From Xylaria sp. FL1777 (taxonomy: Eukaryota > Ascomycota > Sordariomycetes > Xylariales > Xylariaceae), in NCBI GenBank assembly GCA_022578965.1, contig MU400534.1, positions 310,001 to 374,000 of the forward strand: a stretch of DNA of 64,000 nt, written 5' to 3'. The stretch's first letter is position 1. The number at the start of each line of letters is the position of its first letter. The notes under the pieces were generated by a model. The model saw nothing but the letters and a program-made list of their open reading frames with translations. It ran no database searches and was not told the DNA's origin. Shown piece by piece: positions 24,134 through 35,600 of this stretch. A program made the position numbers and the translations under genes.

Positions 24134-25302
24134 GGTGTCGGGGATGACAGGTCAACTCCAGGGTAAGACGAGTAAATAGGGGTTGAAAAAAATGGTGGCA
24201 ATCGAACACACACACCATTGCTGTATAAATAGCATCCATTGTTCCGATATTTCAATCGGACTTTGCTTAACTCCTCTATCACTCCCCTCCATCTCAAGCA
24301 TCGGATCTAAGAACCATAAGTCCGCACTTCTTTATTATTAATGTAAGTACGGTATATGGTCACGTTGTCGGCAGGGATAAAAATATGGTACAAATGCAGG
24401 AGATGCGTCTTAAACGAGAGACGTGTGTATTTATGCTAAGCACCGAATTTCGCCATACAGGGCTAACAAACAAATTTTATCATTTCAGATACTATATATT
24501 TCGTTCGGATCCTTATTTTGATGTAGCGATAACAGTAAAACTAAATGTGTGAGCCGTTATATTATAGCAACAATAGTATTAAAATCACAATGTCAGGGGA
24601 AAACAAAGAGTTTCTAAATAACTTCGTGACAGCTAGGGCTTGTAATCTTGTGCAGCAACAAGATTCAGAGCTCCTGTATATGATCGACTACTGTATACGT
24701 GTAAGGAATGAAGCAGATCTGTCTGTAGTGTCCTTTTCTTTTCTATTACGGAACCATACAGAACCTCCCCCGAAAATCGGGATCTCTGCCGCACGGACCT
24801 TATTCCACGTTATATCAGGAGTATTTGGTCATTTAGATGGGGCTTCTCTCTCCGTGCAATAGCGATAGTGTATGCTCGAACCAGCAGTGAGAGACATGAA
24901 ACTTCTCATATCTTTTGTCGAGATGTGAGAGGCGATAACGTAGATAGTCACCCGTCACCTTAACAAGTATATCGTTATGTTACTACTGCTACTGCTTTGT
25001 CTGGGAACGAAATATATTTACTTCTCAATCCTAGACTAAACGTGGGTACCTGAATCGACATGAAGGACTTGGACGCTTTCATACCTCATTAGACAAGCGA
25101 AATTCCCATAGCTGAACCTTAGGCAACTTCTCTCTACCTTCCATTTCTTACATTTCACGGTCGATCTTACATGATTAATAGCCCGGGTCGCCAACTTGAT
25201 ATTCTACACGAATACTTCTCGTCCAACATAAACTCTCAATGTTGTGTGAGATCCGATCAAGACGTAGGGCGAAATTGTGATTGAGACAATGGCGTCAGTT
25301 AA
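24134..25302. other. intergenic region, no gene seen
   Basis: This is the promoter side of the epimerase-like gene and the 3' flank of the C2H2 gene, AT-rich between 24330 and 25250. A 105-codon plus-strand frame at 24545-24862 has no recognisable domain or splice partners and is not called. Confidence 0.55.
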
Positions 25303-26876
25303 TTACCAGCCTGCCTGAGTATGTTCCAAGTATTTTTGTTGCTCTTGGGCAGAGGCATCCAAAGAGTTCGTCTCTTTCTTGCTCAGTACAGTCACCGACC
25401 CAGAACGAAGGTTAAGAAGCTCTTGGACAGAATTGTTGTCAATAAAGAAAGTACCCGAACGGATGTGAAAATCGATGATACCACCAGTGATCTGACCAAG
25501 AGCTCTTCGGAAACCGTCAGTTTCGCGGATTGGGCATCGGGTCGCCATCTCCATGTGAGCGATCAGCTGTGCCACAGTAGTAAACATCTTCTTGCAGCAG
25601 ATGCAAGAAATACGCCCGCCGGTGTGGATCGGAGACCGAAGATGACGAGTGAGAGCAAATACATTGTAGAACTTCTTCCTGCCATTTAATGAGTATGGAA
25701 TATAGTATCAAACGAGCACGGCTGTAACTTACTTGCAGCTCTTGTAGGGGCACACAAACTTCTCCAGCATCTCGTTATAAAATACGGCTGGGTTATAATC
25801 TGGGTTATCGGGATCCACGATTCGTCCGCTAGACGTGGCGCCATGTGGTCCGCCCTCTGCTGGATTTGCAGGAGCCTGGATGGTTCGGATTTTATTGTTG
25901 TGTGTGAATCCATTAATGGGGCCCCCAGTCGCGTTGGCTGCGCGGTAGTCATAAGAAGGGGGAGGAGGAACAGTATTGTAAGAAATTGGAGAGATGTTGG
26001 ATGTCGGAGTGATGGGTTCTTTGCCACTTGACCAAAAATTCTCTTTCTGAATAGTACGCGTCAATGGCACTTTCTGACGCACGGCAAGTACTGGGAAATC
26101 TCCGCTGCGATAGTAGAGTGGGTGAGCACTTCCCGCCAAAATGGGGGCTGGCCTGGAAGGGAAGTCTGGAGTCACTGAAGGCTTAGTATGTGCTGTTTCT
26201 CCCCCAAACTCCGAAGCCCAAGTATCTTCTCCCTTGATGTGACTTTCCCCCTGTTGAAGTACTTGAAAATCGAAAGTCAGTAATTTCCATTTAGGCAAAA
26301 TAGGCGAACACTGAGAAGAAAACAGAACTCCCTATTGAAGCATACAGTTCTATAGGGGATTTCTGTTGATAGCGTAGATCAAAGTAGGAGGAAGATTGAG
26401 TCCTGTAGTCACTCACTGTCTTCTATAGTCACTTTCCGCAGCTCGAGCTGCTCGGCAAACTTAAGATTCTTCTCCCGAAGCATCGCTATGTCGCTCGGGT
26501 AGATAGCGTTGCACTGGCCACTCTCCAGGTGTTGCCAAAGCATAGCGGCACGTGTGAAGTGGCGTTGGCAGCCAAAACATTCGAGGTCTAGTTCATCTCT
26601 ATGATTCTATGCAAGGATAATGAGTGAGTTATAGTGTTAGGAGGGGCTAAAGGATAGGAACCTCATACGAACCTTTCGCTTGTGATCCTGAAGGCTGTCT
26701 TCGGTCCAGAAGCACAGCGCGCACTGGTCGCAGGCAAAGTGCCTTTCAGACGTCTGATGCGTAAGAAGCTCGTGAATGTTAGGGTACTTTATGTTGCATT
26801 TGGTGCACACCAAAGACTGGAGAGACTTTGGTGCATAAGAGTGGTCGCTTCCCACACTGAACGCGTCGGTGCTCAT
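25303..26876 (-). CDS. C2H2 zinc-finger protein with split fingers
   Basis: Four exons (26673-26876, 26417-26606, 25733-26261, 25303-25678) encode 432 residues from an ATG in context CACCATG. N-terminal fingers: CTKC with His35/His40, then CDQC (49, 52) with H65 and H70, where the last His is supplied only after splicing intron 1, and CFGC (78, 81) with H94/C100. A Pro/Tyr-rich linker follows (about 135-290). A C-terminal pair of fingers comes next, one of the form CPYKSC...H...H (completed across intron 3) and one CICC...H...C. Intron 1 uses the unusual donor GTTCGT; its use is supported by phase and by completing the finger. Intron 2 (155 nt) is the least certain: GTGAGT to TTTTCAAG with a CTGAC branch site keeps frame. 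Role inferred: DNA- or RNA-binding regulatory protein. Target unknown. The upstream neighbour is divergent. Confidence 0.85.
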
Positions 26877-28722
26877 GGTGAGATACAGAGCAGCAACCGC
26901 TGATTTCAGAAATATGCGTATCGAAAACTTGCCTAGGTATATCGGTGGTATTAGTTGGTTAGACGAATATGATGAAGGGTCAAGAAATGGGACCTGGGGG
27001 ATTCTGTAGACGGCCGAAAGAAAAAGAAAAAGACAATGATAATGTAAACGGCATTAGATGAGAGGGACAACAGAGATAAGTCAACGACTCGCAACTCGCA
27101 TGCTTCCGCAGCTTGAAGAAAGCGGCAGGAGATCTGGGGGCAGTCGGGTATAGGCAATCGAGGGTTCAAGGTATGTAGGATTACCGTACAAGATCCGGTG
27201 ATCAGAGTTCAGTTGGGCTGTACATGTTCAGTAAAGTAGGCAGGATAATCGCAATCGTGATGAGAGATATGAGATGATTACAGAGAAGGACAAATCTTCA
27301 TAAAACGATGTGACAGAAGTGACATGAATCGAAGGATATGCTATGCCCGGGAACCTCGGTTGGGTAGGCTGGTAGGTAAGAAGAGTACATATCTAAGGAA
27401 GAGAGGGGGAGGAGGAGATTGTTCAAATACCGGGTGACTTATATCTGTACCTACATGCAGGGAGGTGCCTTCCTCATTGTACACATATGGGAGCACTGGA
27501 TATGCACGCACGCAAACTTGCCCAGCCATGTATCTAGGTACCTAGGTAGATGCTAAGTATCTGGTTTGGATATCCCTCTTCATGGCTTCCACTAGGAATA
27601 GGTACATAGGTACCTACGCCAGGTAGATGCATGCATACATACATAGGTACTACCTAATCTGACTTTGTAAGTAACAAAGCAGCACGCTATCTCCAAGATA
27701 GACAAGTAGCTGTACAGAGACGTGATTACTTTCACGGCTAAATCTTCATAGGTAGATTATTCCAAGCCGAAAAATTAGGCTCCTCAATCTAATGAATTCT
27801 AACACATGAAATCCTAAGGAAAGGGGTGCCCTGTTGCAGTCTTTGGAACAAGTAGGCCATGTAGCTATAGAGACCCGATGACACTACGGAAAATCACCAA
27901 GCATCTAGTGCAAGGTTGAAAAATATACCTATAAGCTGTTCAACTCTCACCTAGCATCGGGAACTAGATATAATTATCTTACTGTACTAGGCCTGAAATA
28001 ACTTTTGCGGAGTTGACGTTGTCTATACCTGTCTTGAATCAGCCCAATGGTCCGTGATATAACTAGCAGGTTCTGTTCTCTTGACTAGCAATATTAGCGA
28101 CTCACTGTTAGGAAGAGTAGCTAGGTATGAAACTAAGGTACCTAGTAGTAGGTAATTTCAGTGACCGGACATAAAATAGCCCTAAGAGACGCCAGTAATC
28201 ATGAGCCATGGTAGTTATGTTGGACTTGGTTGAAGTTGCAGTAAGAGCTGCTGTTTAGTATCAGTGTGGCGGTGCAAGTGAGGCGTTCCATACCTATCCA
28301 GCCCGTTCAAGCCGGCGGTCGGGCCATGCCTAATCTGCACAAGTGTGTAACCTGGCCCGAGATAGTACTCATCTCCGACTGGCTCCCGCTGTCATCTCCA
28401 GTAATAGCCAGCTTGGCCACATGCCGTATCCCTTAAGTACCTTCGGTCTACACAAGAAGTAGACATCACTAATGATACAACTGGTGGCAGAACAAAGTAC
28501 CAAAAGTAACAAATCACATAACACCGACCTATACACCTGAACCATACTACGCATTTCCCCTCATTCCACGTATATGTCTTGATACGCAGCATCGGTCTCT
28601 TTTCGAAGAGGTTCCCATTCTCGCTGGACGAGAAAGTCACATCTCAGTGAACCCGAGTACGAGGCCCTTTATTATACAAAGCCGCCTCGAGAATCATCAT
28701 CGCTAGAGATACAACATACGCC
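26877..28722. other. divergent promoter region between the C2H2 gene and the UBE2J-like gene
   Basis: This 1.85-kb region separates two divergently transcribed genes. It contains TATCTAGGTACCTAGGTAGATG at 27532-27552 and a dense TAGGTACC/CATA microrepeat field at 27598-27656. No intact gene is seen; frames of 60-82 codons around 28369-28640 look like chance. Confidence 0.55.
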
Positions 28723-29693
28723 ATGGCTACCCCCAAGTTCAATACCAAGTCGCCTACCATTAAGCGCATACGTACGCCTCCCTCTCCTCTCTTCCCAAGA
28801 GTGTTCTAGACTAATCGACACCATGGCTCCCAGTGCGCGAAGCCGCCGAACTCTCCAACTCACCATCCCCCGACTATACGGCGTCGCCTCTAGAATCCGA
28901 CCTCTTCGAATGGCACTTCACGTTGCGAGGTCCTCCGAAATCCGCCTTTGCCGAGGGGATCTACCACGGGCGCATCGTCCTGCCCCCCACATATCCGCTC
29001 AGCCCTCCGTCGTTCCGCTTCACGACGCCGAGCGGCCGCTTTGAAGCGAACCGCGAGATCTGCCTCAGTATATCCGGCCACCACGAGGAGACATGGCAGC
29101 CGGCGTGGGGTGTGCGCACGGCCCTCGTGGCTCTGCGCACTTTCATGGAGACCGGCGCGAGCGGGCAGATTGGCGGCCTCGATACGAGCGACGCGGTCAG
29201 GACACGGCTCGCTGCGTCAAGTCGCTCCTGGCGCTGCGGCGTGTGCGCGCGGACGAACGAGGAGATCATCACCGAATGCGAAGAGCGGTGTCGCGAGGCT
29301 GGGGAATCCTCTGAGAGGAAGGAGGTCGAGGTTCCTGCTGAGCTGAGAATGGGGTTCCGCGACGAGATGGAAAAGGCGAAACAGACCAGTACCGACGATG
29401 CTGAAAGCGCAGAATTAGCTGAGGGCTTCGTACAGACTGCCCCAGAGCGGATACAAAACGCGCCTGTTGCTGCTGCTGCGGCGCCGCCACCGGCACGGCC
29501 AGCCCAAGGAGTCCCGGCGCCAACACCGACGACGAGGATACCTTTGCCTAATCCGATGGGACCAGTCGCCGCTACGGCTCAGCAGCCGATACATATCGAC
29601 CCGAATGGTGGTGTGCCACCCTGGCTTGACTACGCTATCATGTCATTAGTCATGATGCTGGTGGCTATCATCCTCAAGATTATGCTACGGTGA
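28723..29693 (+). CDS. tail-anchored ubiquitin-conjugating enzyme E2 (UBE2J/Ubc6 type)
   Basis: A 49-nt first exon (28723-28771) is joined across a 62-nt intron (donor GTACGC, branch GACTAAT, acceptor TCCCAG) to 28834-29693, giving 302 residues. The N-terminus MATPKFNTKSPTIKRI continues into LREAAELS after splicing. The UBC fold covers about 10-150, with LPPTYPLSPPSFRF and the active-site segment ANREICLSISGHH (Cys93). The classical HPN motif is absent, as in the UBE2J/Ubc6 class. WQPAWGVRTALVALRTFM follows, as in this class. After a Pro/Ala-rich linker the protein ends in a single hydrophobic helix (about 280-302, WLDYAIMSLVMM...), a tail anchor. Family knowledge: these E2s sit in the ER membrane and serve ER-associated degradation. 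It looks closer to UBE2J1 than to short Ubc6. The class is certain; which paralogue is less so. Confidence 0.93.
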
Positions 29694-31001
29694 ACAACGA
29701 ATCGTATGAGCTTTCGTATATAATTATGACGCAGATGCATGAATAGAAATGCATGGCGCGTGGCGTTTTGGGTTCGGCAACATTGGTATACGTCATGTAC
29801 ATATTCATCAATTTCATACCAGCTTACGAGATACCAAGATTTGCGTAATTTCAGCCTCGTGGGCGGCAGTAACTTCTTTTCCCCCCCTCCTCTTCGAATT
29901 AATGGCTTCCTAGCTTGCCATTTGGTGACTAAGGCTGGTCTTCCCACGAGATTCGTGAGTAATATGTGATGTTTAAGGCCTTTCGACCGTGACATTACCA
30001 ATCCCAGTCGGTTTCTTCACGTTGTGATGAGTGTCTGATGAGTCACTCTGATGCGTAATGTTAAAGTTGTCTATCGATCAAACGGTTGCGGACTCTCAGT
30101 TTTCTCACTATGTTTTGAAGTACTACGAATATTTACGTCAATACCCTAAGGTAATCCTCCGACTCTCATAGATACTTCCTCAATAATAATAAAAAAGCCC
30201 CCCTCTGAGCCCTGCGTGCTGATCTCGCAAGAGTCTCAGGGTGTAAGTCCGGTGTCGAGAACCAGGCACCCATTGTCCTGAATATGCGTATCACAACCCT
30301 CGTATGGCTGCAGCTGAGCCAGGGGTTTCCGGATTTTGTGATCACGCGTCTCGTCTCGTCTTGTGGCATTCCGGGTAGGCGAGCGGATGTTTTCCGCCAA
30401 GTTTGCATCGGCATCGTCCCGGACGGCTGTGCCTCGCTTCCCTTCCCTTTGCTTCAAAATTTTCCGCAATGAAATTACGTGGATGAGGCCCAGCTACCTT
30501 AAAGTGAGGCGTGACCCTCTCCGTGAACGGACATGTCATGACTCGGAGTCTCACAAATAGCTAGGTTCAGTTGTTCATAGGCTTCTATAGAGGTGGCTGT
30601 GAAACGTATGGCGAGCAAACAGAGCGCCCGTGCGTGAGTAGTTGAGTAGGCTCTTTATGGTGTTACTATTAGTGGCACTCGGCTTCACTCGGCGTGATCT
30701 CATAGCCTGGGATTAGGCAGGTGGCATTTATTGGGCGTCCCATACAGATATGGCGTTAGGCGAAAATGACAGCCACAGCCCAAATCAAGCAAGGGATGTT
30801 GTACCTTTGAGATCAAACTTGAGATGACATGCGTGGTTCCCATGATGTCTAGTAGTCTGGCGCCTAGTCGCATTAGCTCTTAAGTCTATTTAAACGCTAC
30901 GGGGAATATCATAGCTTAAGAAATATTTGGTCCGTTCTGACACACATCTTATATACACCAATCATTTCCTTTAGACTGCCAAGGCTGATCGAAAATAGAG
31001 A
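29694..31001. other. intergenic region, no gene seen
   Basis: This is the 3' flank of the E2 gene and the promoter of the next plus-strand gene. Short frames on both strands at 30166-30560 overlap and lack any domain. A TTATATAC element sits at 30949-30956, about 46 nt before the next ATG. Confidence 0.55.
30949..30956 (+). promoter_or_regulatory. TATA-like element before the repeat/zinc-knuckle gene
   Basis: The sequence TTATATAC lies about 46 nt upstream of the predicted ATG at 31002. If it works as a TATA box the 5' leader would be very short, so the placement is only suggestive. Confidence 0.3.
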
Positions 31002-32064
31002 ATGCCACCAAGAGCAAAGCGTCAACGAGGAAGGATTTCTGGCACCCAACCAGCCAGTGACACATCCGAATTTGAGAAGAGATGGCCTACACGGCGAGGA
31101 CACTACGAAATAGAAACCCAGTGTTCTCAATGTCACTGGTGGTTCGATTCTTTCGACCCAGGTGCCGATAAATGTTGTAAATGCGTATACCCCCTACCTG
31201 TTTGTGCCATCCGCCATAAAAGCAACATATTTACTGTGTGTTCCTAACATAATTAATGGTCAGATCGGCGAAACCGGGGAACCGAATCCCCTGGCGCCAA
31301 TGCCACCGATACAACAGAATGAGGTTCCACCGGCAGCATCGAATCCCTCGCCCTGGCCTGGAACTTTCGTAGAAGATATGCCGTTGGATCCGGCTTTGAC
31401 ACCTAGTGACCAAACGTATGGGCAGGGCTTTGAGGTAATACCTACCGCACCTTATTTCACTGGGACAATATCTAGCCCTCCGGGAGGTGACATGCCGGCC
31501 CAGATGTGGGGACAAGACTACAGCATCTCACCTTGCCTCCCTTACTGTGCCGAGCCGACGATACCTAGTTTCGTTGAAGCCTACACTCAGAATCAGACAT
31601 ACGAGCAGGGATACAACATGTCACTTAATTCATTCTACTATCCCATGACACCACCCAAACCGTCTAAAATGTATACGCTAGATCAGACTATGGTGCAGGA
31701 GTGCGATACGCCATCTCATCTATCCTTATATCCCGGGAGTTCTCTCAACTCCTTGCCTACTCGTAGAAAGAATCGGACATGTAAGAAGGAGAATCTCAAC
31801 CCGCTACCATAAGGTCCCATGGAAGAAGCTAACTTAAATCATGCCAAACCTATAGTCTCCCCCCCAAGCGTACTACGCAAATTGCTACCACGACTGCCGC
31901 TACAAGATGAACTCTCTTCTAACTTCGCTCTCAGCGATAAGCACGTATCTGGTGGGACGTCGCTAGAATGGTTGGGACCCCCAAGAAGAAGATCTCATCA
32001 AGAGCGGAAGAAACCACGAAATCGATCTCCCAAGCCCAACACCTCTGCCGCGAAGAAAAAGTAA
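31002..32064 (+). CDS. hypothetical protein with CxxC zinc knuckle and four ~30-residue repeats
   Basis: I do not recognise this gene. Three exons fit by phase and signals: 31002-31184, 31264-31780 and 31856-32064. Intron 1 is 79 nt (GTATAC, CCTAACAT branch, GGTCAG), intron 2 is 75 nt (GTAAGA, GCTAACTT, CTATAG), giving 302 residues. If intron 2 is retained, translation stops at 31812 after 243 residues. A basic N-terminus (PPRAKRQRGR) precedes a knuckle with C41xxC44 and C58(C59)xC61, ending exactly at the exon 1 boundary. The middle is Pro/Tyr/Gln-rich and carries four degenerate repeats starting with Gln at 111, 141, 172 and 202 (QTYGQGF, QMWGQDY, QTYEQGY, QTMVQEC). The C-terminus is strongly basic (RRRSHQERKKPRNRS...AAKKK). 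There is no signal peptide or membrane helix. A nuclear or nucleic-acid-associated role is only inference. Confidence 0.7.
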
Positions 32065-32679
32065 AGAACCCATCAAAAGACTGGCTGGGTTCACTAGTTT
32101 TATATAACGGTGGTAGCCGGACCGAGATCATTTCACTCTATTTGTTACTTCTTTTTATTCTTTCAGCTTCTGGGTTGTTTGTATTATTCTACCGCTGTCA
32201 GGGATTTGTTTGATGTTGTTTTTATTTATCTTGTTTTTTTTTCTGTTGGGGGAGGGTTGAACTTAGTATTCCGGCTTCCTAGACCTCTAGATTAGTGAGC
32301 AATAAGGGCGGGCCAAGGAGATCATTCTATTCTATACATATAAACGATCTAGTGTCGGTTACCTACATATTTATAAACAGAATTTTACCATCGCTACTTC
32401 CGTAGGGAAAGCGGCTAATAGTCTCCTGATGAATACCATATCAAGGAATATCGTCTACTCGGAAGTTCAAACAAGAATACACAGACCAAAAGTATACGAC
32501 GGTAATTATGTGTTTCTGATATGATGAATACCTACATGGACAACACCACTCGCTAGCCCTTTGAAGCAAACTTCTTTTCCCATGAAGAATATTCATGGAC
32601 AACTATGAAGGCCTACAACCATTTTTGGACGCCATTGGGGTGTTATGTCAGGAATCACCATAAGCCAGCAGGCAATAGC
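32065..32679. other. convergent 3' region
   Basis: This lies between the stop codons of two convergent genes. It is T-rich after 32130 and holds no frame of interest; the 84-codon frame starting at 32605 overlaps the TFIIIC gene's 3' end and is taken as chance. Confidence 0.6.
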
Positions 32680-35600
32680 CTAGATTTCTTTATTCTTCCC
32701 CATGCCCTTATCACTCAGCTGAACAACGTGTCCAGCAACAAGCCACCACCACTCCGCTACCGTCGCACCACAGCCGTTCACGGCTCGTTGTATAAGACCA
32801 AGTTTGTCAAGCCATTCTATAATCAGCTGAACTTCGAATTCATCGATCATAGGCTTTAGCAGAGTAGCACACATCTTGGGTGTTATCGGACCCTTGATCG
32901 CCAGCGTGAAAACGACCATACTAACATAATCGGCCCAACGAGCAGCATTCACTTTCCCGAAGAAGTCGACCCAGATAGGGATAGTTTCTCCAGGTCCTTG
33001 AATCGGAGGCGCAATGCGTTGAGCTAGGACGAGAACCGCCATATCTTCATTGAACAAGTATGTATCGGTTGGCATAAGACGAACCTTAAAATGATAGTAA
33101 CTCTTGGGAAAAGTCCTGCCTTCGTAGTTGCCGGGCTCGAAGCCAAAGGGGATGTTAGGCATATCGACAGTTTCAATGCGAATTCGCCCGTGGGCTTGTA
33201 GGTTTAGCACTGCCATAATGGACCCGTCGTTGGAAGCATATGGCATGATGTACTCTTCGCTGCTGCGGCGGAAGACATTATCAAGTTGGGCTTTAAAAGA
33301 GATAGCTTGCCTGGCTTTCAGTGTGCTGGCCATCTTTTCAAGCTGCTTGGAGAACATGCCATGTATTCTAAAGTTGCCTCCAAGGTCTTTCCCTTTGGTT
33401 CTTGTAATAACCTTTTCTCTGTTGAGCTCTGCAACTACCTTCTCGAGTATGTGGTTCGTTTCGGCCGAATCCCCGTTTCCTAACTCAAGAAGTCGTGGGA
33501 CAAGCTTCTCTTTGACATTCACCCCCCGAAGCGAAGTACAACATATTGAGCGAACCCAAGTCCGGGCACGTTCTAGTACCACATTGTCTTTTTTATCCTT
33601 GGGTGGTAGAGAGATCGACATCGTCTCACTAGCGACAGCTTCGATCCGGTTATAGGTTGAAGTAGTGGCAAACCAAGTCTCTCTCCAATCAGCGGCCTCA
33701 CTGGTTCCGTCTTCAATCAAGTGTTTCTGATATAATACCTCTCGTGATTCCGGTAGGTCTACCTCTTCATGCGTTTCAAGCTGCGTAGCCCACAAGATCA
33801 GCCTTGGCCAATCATAATTCTCGACATCATCATAATCAAGCGCCGGTAGCTTTCCATTCTCGTAAGCCTTCAAGAATGCTGATTGGAACTTGACTGTCAG
33901 CGCCTGGACATATGATTTTCGTTCTCTACTGACCCTGGGCCAGAATTTCTTGATGGCAGACAGAGACATTCCAGGGAAGTGCTTAAGTAGTAAGCCTATA
34001 TCCAGATTTCTATCAAGCCCTCCGAGGAGTGTTCTGAAGACAACACAAGCAGCAAGAAGCTCATCTTCTCTTTTCGACCCTAGCTTGTCATCGTGTCCTG
34101 CAGGCTTGTTGAAACGACCTCTAGGCTGCTTTGGTATGACAGTAAGGTCTCGGGTCTTGTACTCAATGAACCCTTCAGGCTGAGCTGGTGACATTGAGGA
34201 TTGTGGTATGGAGGTCTGGGAGTGGCTAGAAGGTCTCTGAGAGGCTACTTTTTGCTTCGAACTGCGAGTGGCTGCTTGGTGCACTGTTGTTTTGTATTCC
34301 AACCTTTCATTGTTATTCTTCTTGCAATCCATCCTTTCATTCTCGACGGTCGGGTAGGCCGGTCTATATTCCTCGTCCTCTATGGATAAATTCTTGATTT
34401 CGTCGGGTATGTTGTCAGCGGTAAATTGATTAGAGGTGAGCCATTCCAGCGTTGTAGGCTTCATATTGGATTTAGCTTTCTCAACTGTGAGGGACATATA
34501 GATGTACTCTGATGCAATTCGTCCACGAGTAAGAAGTTGTGATCCATCGGCTGATAGTTCCCAGCTCTTGATAGTCCTAAGGTTTCGCAAGAATTCACCA
34601 TAGGCAGGGTCGGCCCACCTTTTGAATGAATAGACACGTCGTGAAGATTTTAAAATATCCTGTACACCACATGGCAGGTTGTCTGTTGAAAACCGGAAAG
34701 TACTCGGCATTCTCTTAAAGATGGCGGAACTTGTTGCATCCTGAGTCTCAAATAGAGAGTTTGAAACATCAGGCCACTGTCTTTTGCCATTACCAAGAAA
34801 TTCCACTGATGCAGATTTTAATCCGCCATTGTATGAACGAGTATGTTCATGGTCGGATACTTCGCTGCTGTCTTCATAAATGCCTTCGGTATCTTCGTTA
34901 GATGAAATACTATCTTCTGCCAACGGGACGGACACCGATGTTCGTGGAATGGGATCATTCGAACCGTCATGCTCGTATCCATCGACCATTTGCACATTGT
35001 CGGCGGAAATTGCAATGTCTTCACTGTTTCGATCGCCATAATGATACTCCTTATTGCTTCTAGCAATAGTCTCAGTACCTGTCGAGGTTCTACGGCGTCT
35101 TCGTTTGAGAGATGCATCAATATGTCTAGCACTCTTCACAGAAGACAGAATCGTAGTTATATTACCTAGTTGAGATGGATCGGTGTCAGGCGTCCAGGAC
35201 CAGGCTCCAGTCATTGGATCTTGCAGGCAGGACTGGTTTTGATCCCACGTGGCGCTAGGCTTTTGCCTTTGACTCCAAATATAGACGGCCAATTTACCAC
35301 TATCCCACATTTCATGTTTATCAGGCCGCCTACGGGGCTTTCGGGTTCTTTCGAGCAAATCCGATTGCTCGAGATCAATACGAGCCTTTTTTGACGGGCT
35401 TTGTGTTTCAGTTTGCACCTCATTCATTTGTCGTTTTGCGTTGTATCTATGGATTGAAATATCATCCATAACTGAGTTTTCGTACCTAAGAGTCTCGATA
35501 TCCTGAACCCTTTTCAAGTCTTTGGGTACTTTTATGTTTCGCGCTTGGTTGTGCTCTTTCCCTTGGGACGCAAGTTCGTCAAATAGCTTGGCCTCGTCTG

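Noticed and set aside
24860..24900. Reverse-complement GGTTCGAGC resembling a tRNA B box
   Set aside because: No T-stem pairing and no A box at the right distance.
26262..26340. Alternative acceptor TTCTCAG for C2H2 intron 2
   Set aside because: With the GTGAGT donor it shifts frame into a stop; the TTTTCAAG acceptor with a CTGAC branch site keeps frame.
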